Shown: piece by piece, positions 1 to 8,790 of the stretch | Layout: every line of letters starts with the position of its first letter | Numbering within the stretch: the stretch's first letter is position 1 | Source: Flagellimonas allohymeniacidonis | GTDB lineage: Bacteria > Bacteroidota > Bacteroidia > Flavobacteriales > Flavobacteriaceae | Reading direction: 5' to 3' | DNA length: 64,000 nucleotides | Assembly: GCF_004296335.1 (NCBI RefSeq) | Contig: NZ_SGIU01000002.1 | Span: 1,253,882 to 1,317,881, forward strand | Made by a program: the position numbers and the translations under genes | The notes under the pieces: model-generated | The model's input: only the letters and a program-made list of their open reading frames with translations | What the model was told of the DNA's origin: nothing | The model's database searches: none

Positions 1-1296
1 AAGTATAAGGTGTGCTTGGAATATCATTTGGGGAACTGCAAAGGACCCTGTGTGGGCTGGCAAGAAGCAGACGAGTACCATGATCAAATAGCCCATGTTC
101 GTGATATTATCAAAGGAAATTTCAAAAGTTCCCTACAACACTTCAAGGCCAATATGAAAGAAATGGCCCAGGCCATGGAGTTTGAAAAGGCGCAACGTAT
201 CAAAGAAAAGATAGAGATACTTGAAAACTATCAGGTAAAATCCACGGTGGTGAATCCAAAAATCAACAATGTTGATGTTTTTACCATCATCTCCGATGAG
301 ACCCACGGCTATGTTAATTTCCTTCAACTTTCACATGGTTCAATTACGCGTTCACACACCCTAGAGATTAAAAAGAAGCTTGAAGAAACCGATGAGGAAC
401 TCTTACAGTTGGCCATTACTGAGTTAAGGCAGCGGTTTAATTCCACTAGCAAGGAAATTTACCTTCCTTTTCCGGTAATGGTAGAGGAAAATGTAAAAGT
501 GACCCTTCCGAAACTTGGAGATAAAAAACGTATTCTGGAGTTATCGGAACGCAATGCCCGGTTCTTTAGGCAAGACCGGTTTAAGCAAATTAAGATTACC
601 GACCCCGACCGACATACCAAACGAATCATGGCTCAAATGAAAGCCGATTTGAGATTGTCGGAAGAACCAACACATATTGAGTGTTTCGACAATTCCAATA
701 TTCAGGGCAGTAATCCGGTAGCAGCCTGTGTGGTGTTCAAAAATGGGAAACCCTCAAAAAAGGAGTATCGTCATTTCAATATAAAGACCGTTGAAGGACC
801 TGATGATTTTGCAAGCATGGAAGAGGTGGTCTTTCGAAGATATCGAAGGCTTCTTGATGAGGACCAATCCCTTCCACAACTTATTGTAATTGATGGAGGA
901 AAAGGCCAGCTTTCCTCTGCCCTCAAAAGTTTGGAAGTTCTCGGACTTAGAGGTAAAATTGCGATTATTGGAATAGCCAAACGCCTTGAGGAGATTTTTT
1001 TCCCAGATGACCCCATACCCCTTTATCTCGATAAAAAATCGGAAAGCCTAAAGATAATTCAACAACTAAGGAATGAAGCCCACCGATTTGGCATTACGCA
1101 TCATCGCAATAGAAGAAGTAAGGGAGCAATGAATTCAGAGTTGGAAGGTATAGAAGGTATTGGAAAGAAAACGGCCGAACAGTTGCTTAAAAACTTCAAA
1201 TCGGTTAAACGAATACGAGAAGCCACAGTCGAAAGTTTGGCTGAAGCCGTTGGAATGTCCAAAGCAAAAAAAATATATGATACGTTTCACCAGTAA
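1..1296 (+). CDS. uvrC: UvrABC excinuclease subunit C, C-terminal part (5' cut by window edge)
   Basis: UvrC makes both incisions around DNA lesions recognised by UvrA/UvrB in nucleotide excision repair. The reading frame is open from base 1, so the N-terminal GIY-YIG nuclease domain lies upstream of the window; about 431 residues are present of a family length near 600. Visible in order are a Cys-containing segment (CLEYHLGNCKGPC), the UVR UvrB-binding helix around residues 47-82 (MEFEKAQRIKEKI), the RNase H-like endonuclease domain with Asp in ECFDNSNIQG, Asp in VIDGGKGQ and His in NEAHRFGITHHR, and a C-terminal tandem helix-hairpin-helix (LEGIEGIGKKTAEQLL). All the expected 5'-nuclease catalytic residues appear intact. 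The next gene starts 6 bp after the stop, so the two are probably cotranscribed. Confidence 0.97.
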   Translation, partial: KYKVCLEYHLGNCKGPCVGWQEADEYHDQIAHVRDIIKGNFKSSLQHFKANMKEMAQAMEFEKAQRIKEKIEILENYQVKSTVVNPKINNVDVFTIISDETHGYVNFLQLSHGSITRSHTLEIKKKLEETDEELLQLAITELRQRFNSTSKEIYLPFPVMVEENVKVTLPKLGDKKRILELSERNARFFRQDRFKQIKITDPDRHTKRIMAQMKADLRLSEEPTHIECFDNSNIQGSNPVAACVVFKNGKPSKKEYRHFNIKTVEGPDDFASMEEVVFRRYRRLLDEDQSLPQLIVIDGGKGQLSSALKSLEVLGLRGKIAIIGIAKRLEEIFFPDDPIPLYLDKKSESLKIIQQLRNEAHRFGITHHRNRRSKGAMNSELEGIEGIGKKTAEQLLKNFKSVKRIREATVESLAEAVGMSKAKKIYDTFHQ

Positions 1297-1302
1297 AAGA
1301 AT

Positions 1303-3564
1303 ATGAAGAAGCTGTTTGCTTTATTGACGGTTTTATGCATGGCGACAAACAGTTTTGCACAGACCGAAGCCCAAAACGACCTAAAAGTAGGGTTGGTTTT
1401 GAGTGGAGGTGGCGCAAAGGGACTTGCTCATATCGGTGCCCTCAAGGTTATTGAGGAAACCGGGGTTAAGATAGATTACATCGGAGGAACCAGTATGGGA
1501 GCCATTGTTGGTGCCCTTTATGCCTCTGGATATTCGGCGGTCGAATTGGATTCCATTTTTAGGGTCACCGATTTTTCTGCCCTTATTCAAGATAATGTAC
1601 CTCGAAGTGCCAAAAGCTTTTACGAAAAAGATGACTCAGAGCGTTATGCACTTAGCCTACCTTTTGACAATTTCAATGTGTCCTTTCCCCAGGCGATTTC
1701 TGGAGGTCAAAACATTTATAACGAACTGGTGAGACTCCTTTTTCACGTCAAGGATGTTCAGAATTTTAAGGACTTGCCCATCCCTTTTTTGTGCATGGCC
1801 ACCAATGTTGAAACAGGCGAGGAGGTGTTATTGGACAGTGGATATCTCCCCGAAGCTATTATGGCCAGTGGCACCTTCCCTTCCTTATTTGAACCCGCAG
1901 AAATCGAAAACGAGATTTTGATTGATGGCGGTGTTGTGAACAACTACCCTATTGATGAGGTGAAAAAAATGGGTGCTGATTTCATTATAGGGGTCGACGT
2001 GCAACACGGGCTTGCCACAAGGGAGTCCTTAAACTCTGCTACCGAGATTTTGCTTCAGATCAACAACTATAGAACCGTCAATGATATGAAAGAAAAAACA
2101 GGGAGAACGGATATTTATATCCGTCCCAACATTGATGACTTTTCAGTGATTGATTTTGAACGGGGCCCAGATATTGTTTTAAGTGGAGAGACGGGAGCAC
2201 TCCAGGAAAAGGAAGCATTGACCACGTTGGCAGAAAGGCAAAATGGACAGGAACAGCCCTTGAATAGAATAGCAGCAATGGACAGTCTTACCATTAACCG
2301 ATTGATTATTGAGGGGAACGATCGCTATACCAGGGGCTATATCAAAGGAAAGCTTCGGTTTAGCTTGGCTGAAAAAATACCGTTTGAAAAACTTAAGCAA
2401 GGAATCAACAACCTTTCGGCCTCGGGGAATTTTAAAGCTATCCGTTATCAGCTGGTTTCTAACGGATTGGGAACAGATTTGATTCTAAAACTTCGGGAAA
2501 ACGAAACCAAGATGTTCATCAAAATGGCAGCCCACTACGATGACCTCTATAAAAGTGCTGCTTTGATCAATCTCACCAAAAAGAACTTCTTGCTGAAAGA
2601 CGATGTGGCATCCTTTGATTTTATTTTGGGAGATCACCTCCGGTATAACATGCAATACTACTTGGACAAGGGATTTTATTGGAGTTTTGGAGTAAATTCA
2701 AACTTCACCACTTTTGATGAAGAAATTGACTTTGGGCTGATTCGCTCCAATTTTGATGCCCCTGACGATCCAAATATTCGCGAAATAACCCTCGATGTCA
2801 CCGATCTGACCAATCAAATCTATTTGCAGACCGTGCTTCGGGAAGAGTTTGCCTTTACTTTGGGCCTTGAGCATAAACTGCTGCGATACAGTACCCGAAC
2901 CTTGAATGATTTCGTAGAAGATCAAGAAAGTACCTTCGAGCCTACAAGCTCTGAGCGAACATTTTTTGAAGATTCCAATTATTTCAGTGCCTACGGAAAA
3001 ATAACCTTGGACACCTATGACGACAAGTATTTTCCTACCAAAGGAATTTTCTTCGATAGCGACTTCCACCTATACCTGTTCTCTTCCGATTTCAATGATA
3101 ATTTCCGGGAGTTTTCCATTGGTAAGGCCCGAATAGGGTCGACATTTACTCTATTTCCGAATTTGTACCTTAATCTAGAATCGGAAGGGGGTTTTAAGTT
3201 GGGGACCTCAAATGTAACTTCTTTCGATTTTGTTTTGGGAGGTTATGGCAACGACTTTGTGAACAATTTCATTCCCTTTTTTGGCTATGATTTTCTAAGC
3301 CTCCCAGGAAATAGCTATGTAAAGGCATTTGGAAGATTGGATTACGAATTCGCGAAAAAAAACCACCTAATGTTTGCAGCCAATTTTGCGAATGTGGAGG
3401 ATGATCTCTTCCGAACTGGAGAGTGGTTCACAGAACCTACCTTCAGTGGTTTTGGGGTAGGATATGGTCTTGAGTCCTTTCTGGGCCCCGTACAAATTTT
3501 TTACACATGGAGTCCAGATATTGGGGACAATCACATCTTTTTCAGCGTTGGCTACTGGTTCTAA
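1303..3564 (+). CDS. Patatin-like phospholipase fused to an Omp85/BamA-type barrel
   Basis: A 753-residue protein predicted to be a PlpD-like outer-membrane/secreted phospholipase. A signal peptide (MKKLFALLTVLCMATNSFAQ) precedes a patatin domain. The patatin domain has the oxyanion loop SGGGAKG (residues 34-40), the nucleophile elbow GTSMG with Ser64, and the Asp of the catalytic dyad in LIDGGVVNN near residue 208. A POTRA-like segment (LTINRLIIEGNDRY, about 328-400) and a beta-barrel of the surface-antigen type follow, ending in the aromatic residue typical of barrel proteins (FFSVGYWF). In known type Vd autotransporters the POTRA/barrel exports the patatin passenger; that role here is inferred from the architecture. 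It follows uvrC by 6 bp. Confidence 0.9.
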   Translation: MKKLFALLTVLCMATNSFAQTEAQNDLKVGLVLSGGGAKGLAHIGALKVIEETGVKIDYIGGTSMGAIVGALYASGYSAVELDSIFRVTDFSALIQDNVPRSAKSFYEKDDSERYALSLPFDNFNVSFPQAISGGQNIYNELVRLLFHVKDVQNFKDLPIPFLCMATNVETGEEVLLDSGYLPEAIMASGTFPSLFEPAEIENEILIDGGVVNNYPIDEVKKMGADFIIGVDVQHGLATRESLNSATEILLQINNYRTVNDMKEKTGRTDIYIRPNIDDFSVIDFERGPDIVLSGETGALQEKEALTTLAERQNGQEQPLNRIAAMDSLTINRLIIEGNDRYTRGYIKGKLRFSLAEKIPFEKLKQGINNLSASGNFKAIRYQLVSNGLGTDLILKLRENETKMFIKMAAHYDDLYKSAALINLTKKNFLLKDDVASFDFILGDHLRYNMQYYLDKGFYWSFGVNSNFTTFDEEIDFGLIRSNFDAPDDPNIREITLDVTDLTNQIYLQTVLREEFAFTLGLEHKLLRYSTRTLNDFVEDQESTFEPTSSERTFFEDSNYFSAYGKITLDTYDDKYFPTKGIFFDSDFHLYLFSSDFNDNFREFSIGKARIGSTFTLFPNLYLNLESEGGFKLGTSNVTSFDFVLGGYGNDFVNNFIPFFGYDFLSLPGNSYVKAFGRLDYEFAKKNHLMFAANFANVEDDLFRTGEWFTEPTFSGFGVGYGLESFLGPVQIFYTWSPDIGDNHIFFSVGYWF

Positions 3565-3716
3565 ACCAGTTATTGTGCTGATAAAAAACACGAGTCACGT
3601 AATTCAAATATGAATCGAATAAAAAGTTAAACAAAAGTGGGTTTTTTTTCATGGCTTTCCTTTTTTTTGGCATTTCTCAAAAAAAACAAAAGGATAGTTA
3701 AAGTCCGTTAAAAACT

Positions 3717-3747
3717 TATTTTCCTACAAAACCTTGATGTATCTTTA
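3717..3747 (+). promoter_or_regulatory. Bacteroidota-type promoter upstream of the small RNA candidate
   Basis: The sequence TATCTTTA (3740-3747) matches the Bacteroidota -7 consensus TAnnTTTG at seven of eight positions. A T-rich -33-like stretch lies about 20 bp upstream near 3717-3722. A start near 3753 would place an RNA hairpin exactly at the 5' end. Confidence 0.4.
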
Positions 3748-3752
3748 GCGTC

Positions 3753-3856
3753 ACATAAGGGGTGGTTCCCTTATAACTTTAAGTATTGGTTTTTCATAAT
3801 TTAAAGTTTGGTTGGTTATTTAGGAAAAGCCCAGTTCTCATACTGGGCTTTTTTTT
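3753..3856 (+). ncRNA. Candidate ~104-nt small RNA with 5' hairpin and intrinsic terminator
   Basis: The 384-bp gap between the patatin gene and the DUF3108 start contains a promoter-like element (TATCTTTA at 3740), then a perfect 7-bp hairpin ATAAGGG/CCCTTAT (3755-3761 with 3768-3774, loop GTGGTT), a 50-nt AT-rich linker, and a strong terminator at 3825-3856. This promoter-hairpin-linker-terminator layout is that of a stand-alone small RNA rather than an mRNA leader, because the terminator lies about 90 bp before the DUF3108 start codon. It could alternatively be an attenuator-type leader of the downstream gene. No RNA family was recognised. Confidence 0.45.
3825..3856 (+). terminator. Rho-independent terminator
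   Basis: An 11-bp perfect stem AAAAGCCCAGT/ACTGGGCTTTT with loop TCTCAT is followed by a run of T. It would end the candidate small RNA, and possibly read-through from the patatin gene, about 90 bp before the DUF3108 start codon. Confidence 0.85.
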
Positions 3857-3947
3857 GTGGCTATTTTGGAACGGCTTTTGTTTAAGGAATTGTAAAATAG
3901 TTAACTACAACATTGATTTTATTAATTTTATACCAATTATTAAGGCC

Positions 3948-4727
3948 ATGAAGAAGATCTGTATCCTACTTTGCATACTTTTTTCAGTACCTCTTTTGGC
4001 CCAAAAGAGCTATCCTGCATTTAAGCCTGGTGAATGGCTTAAGTTTCGAATTCACTATGGGTTTTTGAATGCGAGCTATGCCACCTTGAACCTAACCTCC
4101 GATATGGTGGATAGCATTCCAGTGTACCACGTGGTGGGACGAGGAAAAACTACGGGCTTTGCGAGTATCTTTTTTAAGGTAGATGATACCTACGAAAGCT
4201 ATTTTGGCAAAAAAGACGGAAAACCGTATCGATTTATCCGCAAGATTAATGAAGGCGGATATACCAAAGACATTGAAATTGACTTTTACCACGATAAGGA
4301 AAAGGCCATTTTAAAAGATAATAAGAACGGGAAGCAAATGGATATTCCTGTTCATGATAAGGTCCAAGACCTCCTATCTGCAGCTTACTATCTTAGAAAA
4401 GAGTTCGACTTGGAAGATTTGACAGTAGGGGAATCCATTAATATGGATATGCTTTTTGATGACGATGGCGTCTATAAATTCAAACTGAAGTATTTAGGAA
4501 ATGAAATCATCCGAACAAAGTTTGGTAAAGTAGAATGCCTTAAATTTAGACCAGTGGTTCAATCAGGTCGGGTTTTTAAGGAACAAGAAAGTCTTACTCT
4601 TTGGGTTTCCAATGACCTGAACAAGATACCTATTCGCATTAAGGCTGATTTGGCGGTAGGCTCACTTAAGGCAGACCTGGACGCTTTCAATGGACTCCGA
4701 AATCAGTTTAAGATAATTATGAAATGA
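3948..4727 (+). CDS. DUF3108 domain-containing exported protein
   Basis: A 259-residue protein whose family has no firm function. The frame is open upstream to 3786, but that extension runs through the terminator. The ATG at 3948 begins a clear signal peptide (MKKICILLCILFSVPLLAQ), so this start is preferred. The mature part (YPAFKPGEWLKFRIHYGFLN, then VGRGKTTGFASIFFKVDDTY and ESLTLWVSNDLNKIPIRIKA) matches the DUF3108 pattern common in Bacteroidota, predicted to be periplasmic and beta-rich. It stands 14 bp before the dioxygenase gene and probably heads an operon continuing through pgi. Confidence 0.85.
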   Translation: MKKICILLCILFSVPLLAQKSYPAFKPGEWLKFRIHYGFLNASYATLNLTSDMVDSIPVYHVVGRGKTTGFASIFFKVDDTYESYFGKKDGKPYRFIRKINEGGYTKDIEIDFYHDKEKAILKDNKNGKQMDIPVHDKVQDLLSAAYYLRKEFDLEDLTVGESINMDMLFDDDGVYKFKLKYLGNEIIRTKFGKVECLKFRPVVQSGRVFKEQESLTLWVSNDLNKIPIRIKADLAVGSLKADLDAFNGLRNQFKIIMK

Positions 4728-4741
4728 AAGATTTGTATTGA

Positions 4742-5710
4742 ATGAGCATGGATGACCACATCGAGTCCCAAATCAACAAATTAGAAGAAAAATACAAAAA
4801 CTCCGGACAAGACTTAAGCTCATACCTTGATGGTCTATTGTACCAAAAATACCTTACCTACTGGGACTATATCCATTTAGATACCCTTTTGAGCATTCAG
4901 GTTCCGCGTACACACTTTCCCGACGAGGAAATATTTATTTTATATCACCAAATTACCGAGCTCTACTTTAAGCTTATTCTTCATGAGCAGAAACAAATTG
5001 TAGAGGATAAGTCGCAGAACCTCGATTTTTTTATTGAGAAGGTCAGGCGAATCAATAGCTATTTTAGAGCCCTGATTTCTTCATTCAGCATCATGATCAA
5101 AGGGATGGAGCGCGAGCAATTCCTCCGGTACCGTATGGCTCTTCTCCCTGCAAGTGGATTTCAATCTGCCCAATATAGAATGATTGAGATTTATGCAACC
5201 TCTCTTGAGAATTTGGTGCACCATACCGAACGGGAACACTTTTCAAGTGAAAACGGTATAGAGGAGCTATTCGACCACATTTATTGGAAAAAAGGTGCAA
5301 CCGATCGCAACACGGGTGAAAAAACCCTGACCTTGAAGCAATTTGAGTTTAGATACACCCCACGATTATTGCGGATTTCCAATCAAGTGAAGAACAGCAC
5401 TATTTACCATAAATACCTTCAGCTTCCTGAACAGACTAAAAACAATCCAGAATTGATAAAGGCCCTTCAAGATTTGGATGTAAACGCAAACGTGAATTGG
5501 CCCTTGATGCATCTGGGGTCCGCCTATCGCTATTTGGCCAAGGAAAAAGCAGAAGTTGAAGCCACTGGAGGCACCAATTGGAAAGAGTATTTACCTCCGA
5601 GTTTTCAGAAAATAATATTTTTCCCAACTTTGCATTCTGAAGAGGAGAGGGAGAATTGGGGAAAACAGTGGGTAGAACATATTTTTAATCCAGAAAATAA
5701 AGGGGCATAA
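4742..5710 (+). CDS. Tryptophan 2,3-dioxygenase family protein
   Basis: Family members are haem enzymes that open the tryptophan indole ring to N-formylkynurenine, the first step of the kynurenine pathway. The 322 residues contain the family landmarks YLTYWDYIHLDTLLSIQVP and FILYHQITELYFKLILHE (distal His and haem-pocket residues), FRALISSFSIM and QFLRYRMALLPASGFQSAQYR. The C-terminal loop reads EATGGTNWKEYLPP in place of the more usual GTGGSSG. The altered loop means substrate preference is not certain. It is flanked within 15 bp by the DUF3108 and M23 genes and no other kynurenine gene is visible, so catabolic use cannot be confirmed here. Confidence 0.88.
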   Translation: MSMDDHIESQINKLEEKYKNSGQDLSSYLDGLLYQKYLTYWDYIHLDTLLSIQVPRTHFPDEEIFILYHQITELYFKLILHEQKQIVEDKSQNLDFFIEKVRRINSYFRALISSFSIMIKGMEREQFLRYRMALLPASGFQSAQYRMIEIYATSLENLVHHTEREHFSSENGIEELFDHIYWKKGATDRNTGEKTLTLKQFEFRYTPRLLRISNQVKNSTIYHKYLQLPEQTKNNPELIKALQDLDVNANVNWPLMHLGSAYRYLAKEKAEVEATGGTNWKEYLPPSFQKIIFFPTLHSEEERENWGKQWVEHIFNPENKGA

Positions 5711-5712
5711 GG

Positions 5713-7023
5713 ATGTATAAGTATTGGGGCATTGTTTTGGCTTTCATCGTTTTTGTATCCTGCAAGGAAACGAAAAAAGTAGAGCCAATCGAAATAGCGG
5801 AGATTCCATTGCAGGAACCTATCAAGAAGATTTACGGGTTCGATTTGGAACAATTTCATGTGGTGCACGACACTGTAAGAAGTGGGGATAGCTTTGGTAA
5901 GCTAATGCTTCAGAACCATGTGGATTATCCCAAGATTGTAACCATTTCTGAGGAATACAAGGACAGCTTCGATGTTAGACGCATCAAAGTCGGTCGGCCC
6001 TACACCATTTTAAAATCAAAAGATTCCCTGGAAAAGGCCGAGGTTTTCATTTATGAAAATGACAAAATCAACTATACCGTGGTTGATATGCGAGACTCCG
6101 CGGTGGCCTACAAAAGCCGAAAAAAGGTAAAATATGTGCAGAGGGAAGTAGCTGGAGTCATTAAAAGCTCACTTTCACAAACCTTGGATAGTTTGGGAGT
6201 GGACTATATGGTCACCATTGACCTTTCCGAAATCTATGCTTGGACCATTGACTTCTTTCGATTGGAAAAAGGAGACAAGTTCAAGATACTTTTCAAGGAA
6301 AAATACATCAACGACAGCATCTATGCAGGTGTAGAGCCCATTGAGGCCTCACTTTTTGAACATAAGGGAAAACCTGTGTATGCATTCCCCTATGTCACCG
6401 ATTCCCTGAAGCAAATACAAGATTACTTTGATGATGAAGGCAACAATCTGCGAAGCACCTTTTTAAGGGCGCCGATTAAGTTTGGATACCGACTATCATC
6501 TCGCTATAATCTGAAACGTCGTATTGCATATTACGGCTATAAAGTACGACCACACAAGGGAACTGATTATGCAGCTCCCATTGGCACCCCAATCATTGCT
6601 ACGGCAGATGGAACGGTGACCGAGTCAACACGTCGTGGAGGTAACGGTAAATATGTGAAGATTCGCCATAATGGCACCTATAGCACCCAATATCTGCACA
6701 TGAAAAAACAAGCAGTAAAGCGAGGTGAATTTGTTCGCCAAGGCGATGTAATTGGCTGGATTGGTATGACAGGAAATACAGGTGGTCCCCATGTATGCTA
6801 TCGTTTTTGGAGAAATGGAGCTCAAGTAGATCCCTTAAAGGAGAAATTGCCAGCTGCCGAGCCCATTGCCGATTCTCTTAAGACAGGGTTTTTAGATCAC
6901 ATTGCCCCAATAAAGCAACAACTTGATTGCATTGAATTTGATACCCCTGAAAAGGTTGAGGAAACCTTAGTAACCCTAAACGAGCAAAATGGCACTGACC
7001 AATACGAATCCTACGACAACTAA
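5713..7023 (+). CDS. M23 family metallopeptidase lipoprotein
   Basis: A predicted periplasmic endopeptidase that cuts peptidoglycan cross-links. The N-terminus [17 protein letters not shown] ends in a lipobox Cys, indicating a lipoprotein. After an N-terminal region resembling OapA/LysM-type segments ([19 protein letters not shown]) comes a C-terminal LytM domain with the zinc ligands in [15 protein letters not shown] (His near residue 281 and the Asp), QYLHM, and HVCYRFW near residue 360. All metal-binding residues are present, so it should be active rather than an EnvC-like activator. It starts 2 bp after the dioxygenase stop and its 3' end overlaps pgi by 35 bp. Confidence 0.9.
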   Translation: MYKYWGIVLAFIVFVSCKETKKVEPIEIAEIPLQEPIKKIYGFDLEQFHVVHDTVRSGDSFGKLMLQNHVDYPKIVTISEEYKDSFDVRRIKVGRPYTILKSKDSLEKAEVFIYENDKINYTVVDMRDSAVAYKSRKKVKYVQREVAGVIKSSLSQTLDSLGVDYMVTIDLSEIYAWTIDFFRLEKGDKFKILFKEKYINDSIYAGVEPIEASLFEHKGKPVYAFPYVTDSLKQIQDYFDDEGNNLRSTFLRAPIKFGYRLSSRYNLKRRIAYYGYKVRPHKGTDYAAPIGTPIIATADGTVTESTRRGGNGKYVKIRHNGTYSTQYLHMKKQAVKRGEFVRQGDVIGWIGMTGNTGGPHVCYRFWRNGAQVDPLKEKLPAAEPIADSLKTGFLDHIAPIKQQLDCIEFDTPEKVEETLVTLNEQNGTDQYESYDN

Positions 7024-8626
7024 AGCCTGGAAAAACCTTGAGGCACATTTCGAACAAATAAGCCAAAAACACTTAAAATCCCTTTTTGATGAAGATGCCA
7101 GCCGGGGACAAAAGTTTTCTATAGAATGGAATGACTTTCTTGTCGACTATTCCAAAAATAGGATTACGGAGGAAACCAAGTCCTTATTGCTGGAATTGGC
7201 TGATGAGGTTCAGTTAAAAGAAGCCATCGATAAATACTTTTCCGGGGATATACTCAACCAGACCGAGAATCGTGCAGTCTTACATACTGCCCTAAGGGCC
7301 AATACAAATGATGAGGTTTTTGTGGATGGGGAAAATGTAGTTCCCGAGGTCAATGCTGTCAAACAACAAATAAAACAGTTGTCGGAAGCCGTCATTTCAG
7401 GTACACAAAAAGGGTATACCGGAAGGGCATTTACCGATATTGTGAATATTGGTATTGGAGGTTCCGATTTGGGCCCGGTGATGGTAACAGAGGCATTGAA
7501 GTTTTATGGAAACCACCTAAAAACCCATTTTGTAAGCAATGTGGATGGTGATCATGTGCAGGAAATACTAAAAAACCTCAATCCGGAGACTACGCTGTTC
7601 ATTATTGTTTCCAAATCTTTTACGACCCAAGAAACCCTGAGCAATGCCCTGACCATTAAAAAGTGGTTCCTGAAGCAAGCCGGAGAAGGAGACGTTGCCA
7701 AACACTTCATTGCCGTTTCAACCAATCTTGAAAAAATCAAGGAATTCGGAATTTCCAATGATAATGTTTTTCCCATGTGGGATTGGGTTGGCGGCCGTTT
7801 TTCGTTGTGGAGCGCGGTTGGTCTTTCCATAGCACTGTCCGTTGGATACGATAATTTTGAAAAACTCTTGGTAGGAGCTCGAAAGATGGATCATCATTTC
7901 AGAGAATTTGCTTTTGACGAGAACATTCCAGTGCTTTTGGGATTGCTGACCGTATGGTACAACAACTTTTTTAAGGCTGAAACAGAGGCCATTATTCCTT
8001 ATACGCAATATCTAAGTCGTTTTTCGGCCTATTTGCAACAGGGCATCATGGAAAGTAATGGGAAGAGCGTGGATCGTTCTGGAAATCGTGTTGAACACGA
8101 AACCGGAACCATCATCTGGGGGGAACCCGGCACCAATTCCCAACACGCCTTTTTTCAGCTAATCCACCAAGGAACCAAATTGATTCCGACCGATTTTATT
8201 GGCTACAAGGAATCACTGTATGGCGATACCGACCATCACAATAAGTTGATGGCCAATTACTTCGCTCAGACCGAGGCGCTGATGAATGGAAAAACCAGAG
8301 AAGAGGTAGAAAGCGAACTAAAATCCCAAGGCGTATCTCCAGAGCAAATTTCGGCCCTTGCCCCCTTCAAGGTTTTTGAAGGGAACAAACCTACAAACTC
8401 TATCCTCATCAAGAAATTGACCCCAGAAAGCTTAGGGTCATTGATTGCCCTTTACGAGCATAAAATATTTGTGCAAGGCGTGGTTTGGAATATTTTTAGC
8501 TATGATCAGTGGGGGGTTGAATTGGGCAAGCAATTGGCAAAAAACATACTTTCCGATATCGAAAATTCAGAAATTGGCAAACACGATTCCTCCACATTGA
8601 AACTTTTGCAATTTTTTAAGAATTGA
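6989..8626 (+). CDS. pgi: Glucose-6-phosphate isomerase
   Basis: Interconverts glucose 6-phosphate and fructose 6-phosphate in glycolysis and gluconeogenesis. The 545 residues match the family length. Both signatures are present: [14 protein letters not shown] near residue 265, and [19 protein letters not shown] near residue 495. The SIS sugar-phosphate loop [14 protein letters not shown] and the active-site segment [19 protein letters not shown] are also intact. The ATG used lies inside the 3' end of the M23 gene (35-bp overlap in another frame) and gives the usual N-terminus ([11 protein letters not shown]), so the overlap looks real and suggests translational coupling. Confidence 0.97.
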   Translation: MALTNTNPTTTKAWKNLEAHFEQISQKHLKSLFDEDASRGQKFSIEWNDFLVDYSKNRITEETKSLLLELADEVQLKEAIDKYFSGDILNQTENRAVLHTALRANTNDEVFVDGENVVPEVNAVKQQIKQLSEAVISGTQKGYTGRAFTDIVNIGIGGSDLGPVMVTEALKFYGNHLKTHFVSNVDGDHVQEILKNLNPETTLFIIVSKSFTTQETLSNALTIKKWFLKQAGEGDVAKHFIAVSTNLEKIKEFGISNDNVFPMWDWVGGRFSLWSAVGLSIALSVGYDNFEKLLVGARKMDHHFREFAFDENIPVLLGLLTVWYNNFFKAETEAIIPYTQYLSRFSAYLQQGIMESNGKSVDRSGNRVEHETGTIIWGEPGTNSQHAFFQLIHQGTKLIPTDFIGYKESLYGDTDHHNKLMANYFAQTEALMNGKTREEVESELKSQGVSPEQISALAPFKVFEGNKPTNSILIKKLTPESLGSLIALYEHKIFVQGVVWNIFSYDQWGVELGKQLAKNILSDIENSEIGKHDSSTLKLLQFFKN

Positions 8627-8731
8627 TTTAAAATTTCGTAAAAACCCAATTTTTATAAGTAGTTGATTTAAAATTATTTACCTTTCTTCCCGACGCAGAA
8701 GCACACCTTATTTCTTAACATTATCTTAATG

Positions 8732-8759
8732 TTTGTAAAGATTAAATGGGGGATTTTTG
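8732..8759 (+). promoter_or_regulatory. Promoter of the Oar-like TonB receptor
   Basis: TTTG (8732-8735) and GATTTTTG (8752-8759) are separated by 16 bp and match the Bacteroidota -33 TTTG / -7 TAnnTTTG pair with one mismatch. A transcript starting near 8765 would have a short AT-rich leader of about 25 nt before the ATG at 8791. Confidence 0.6.
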
Positions 8760-8790
8760 CAACGCTATTTAATCAATTTAATACTGTAAA

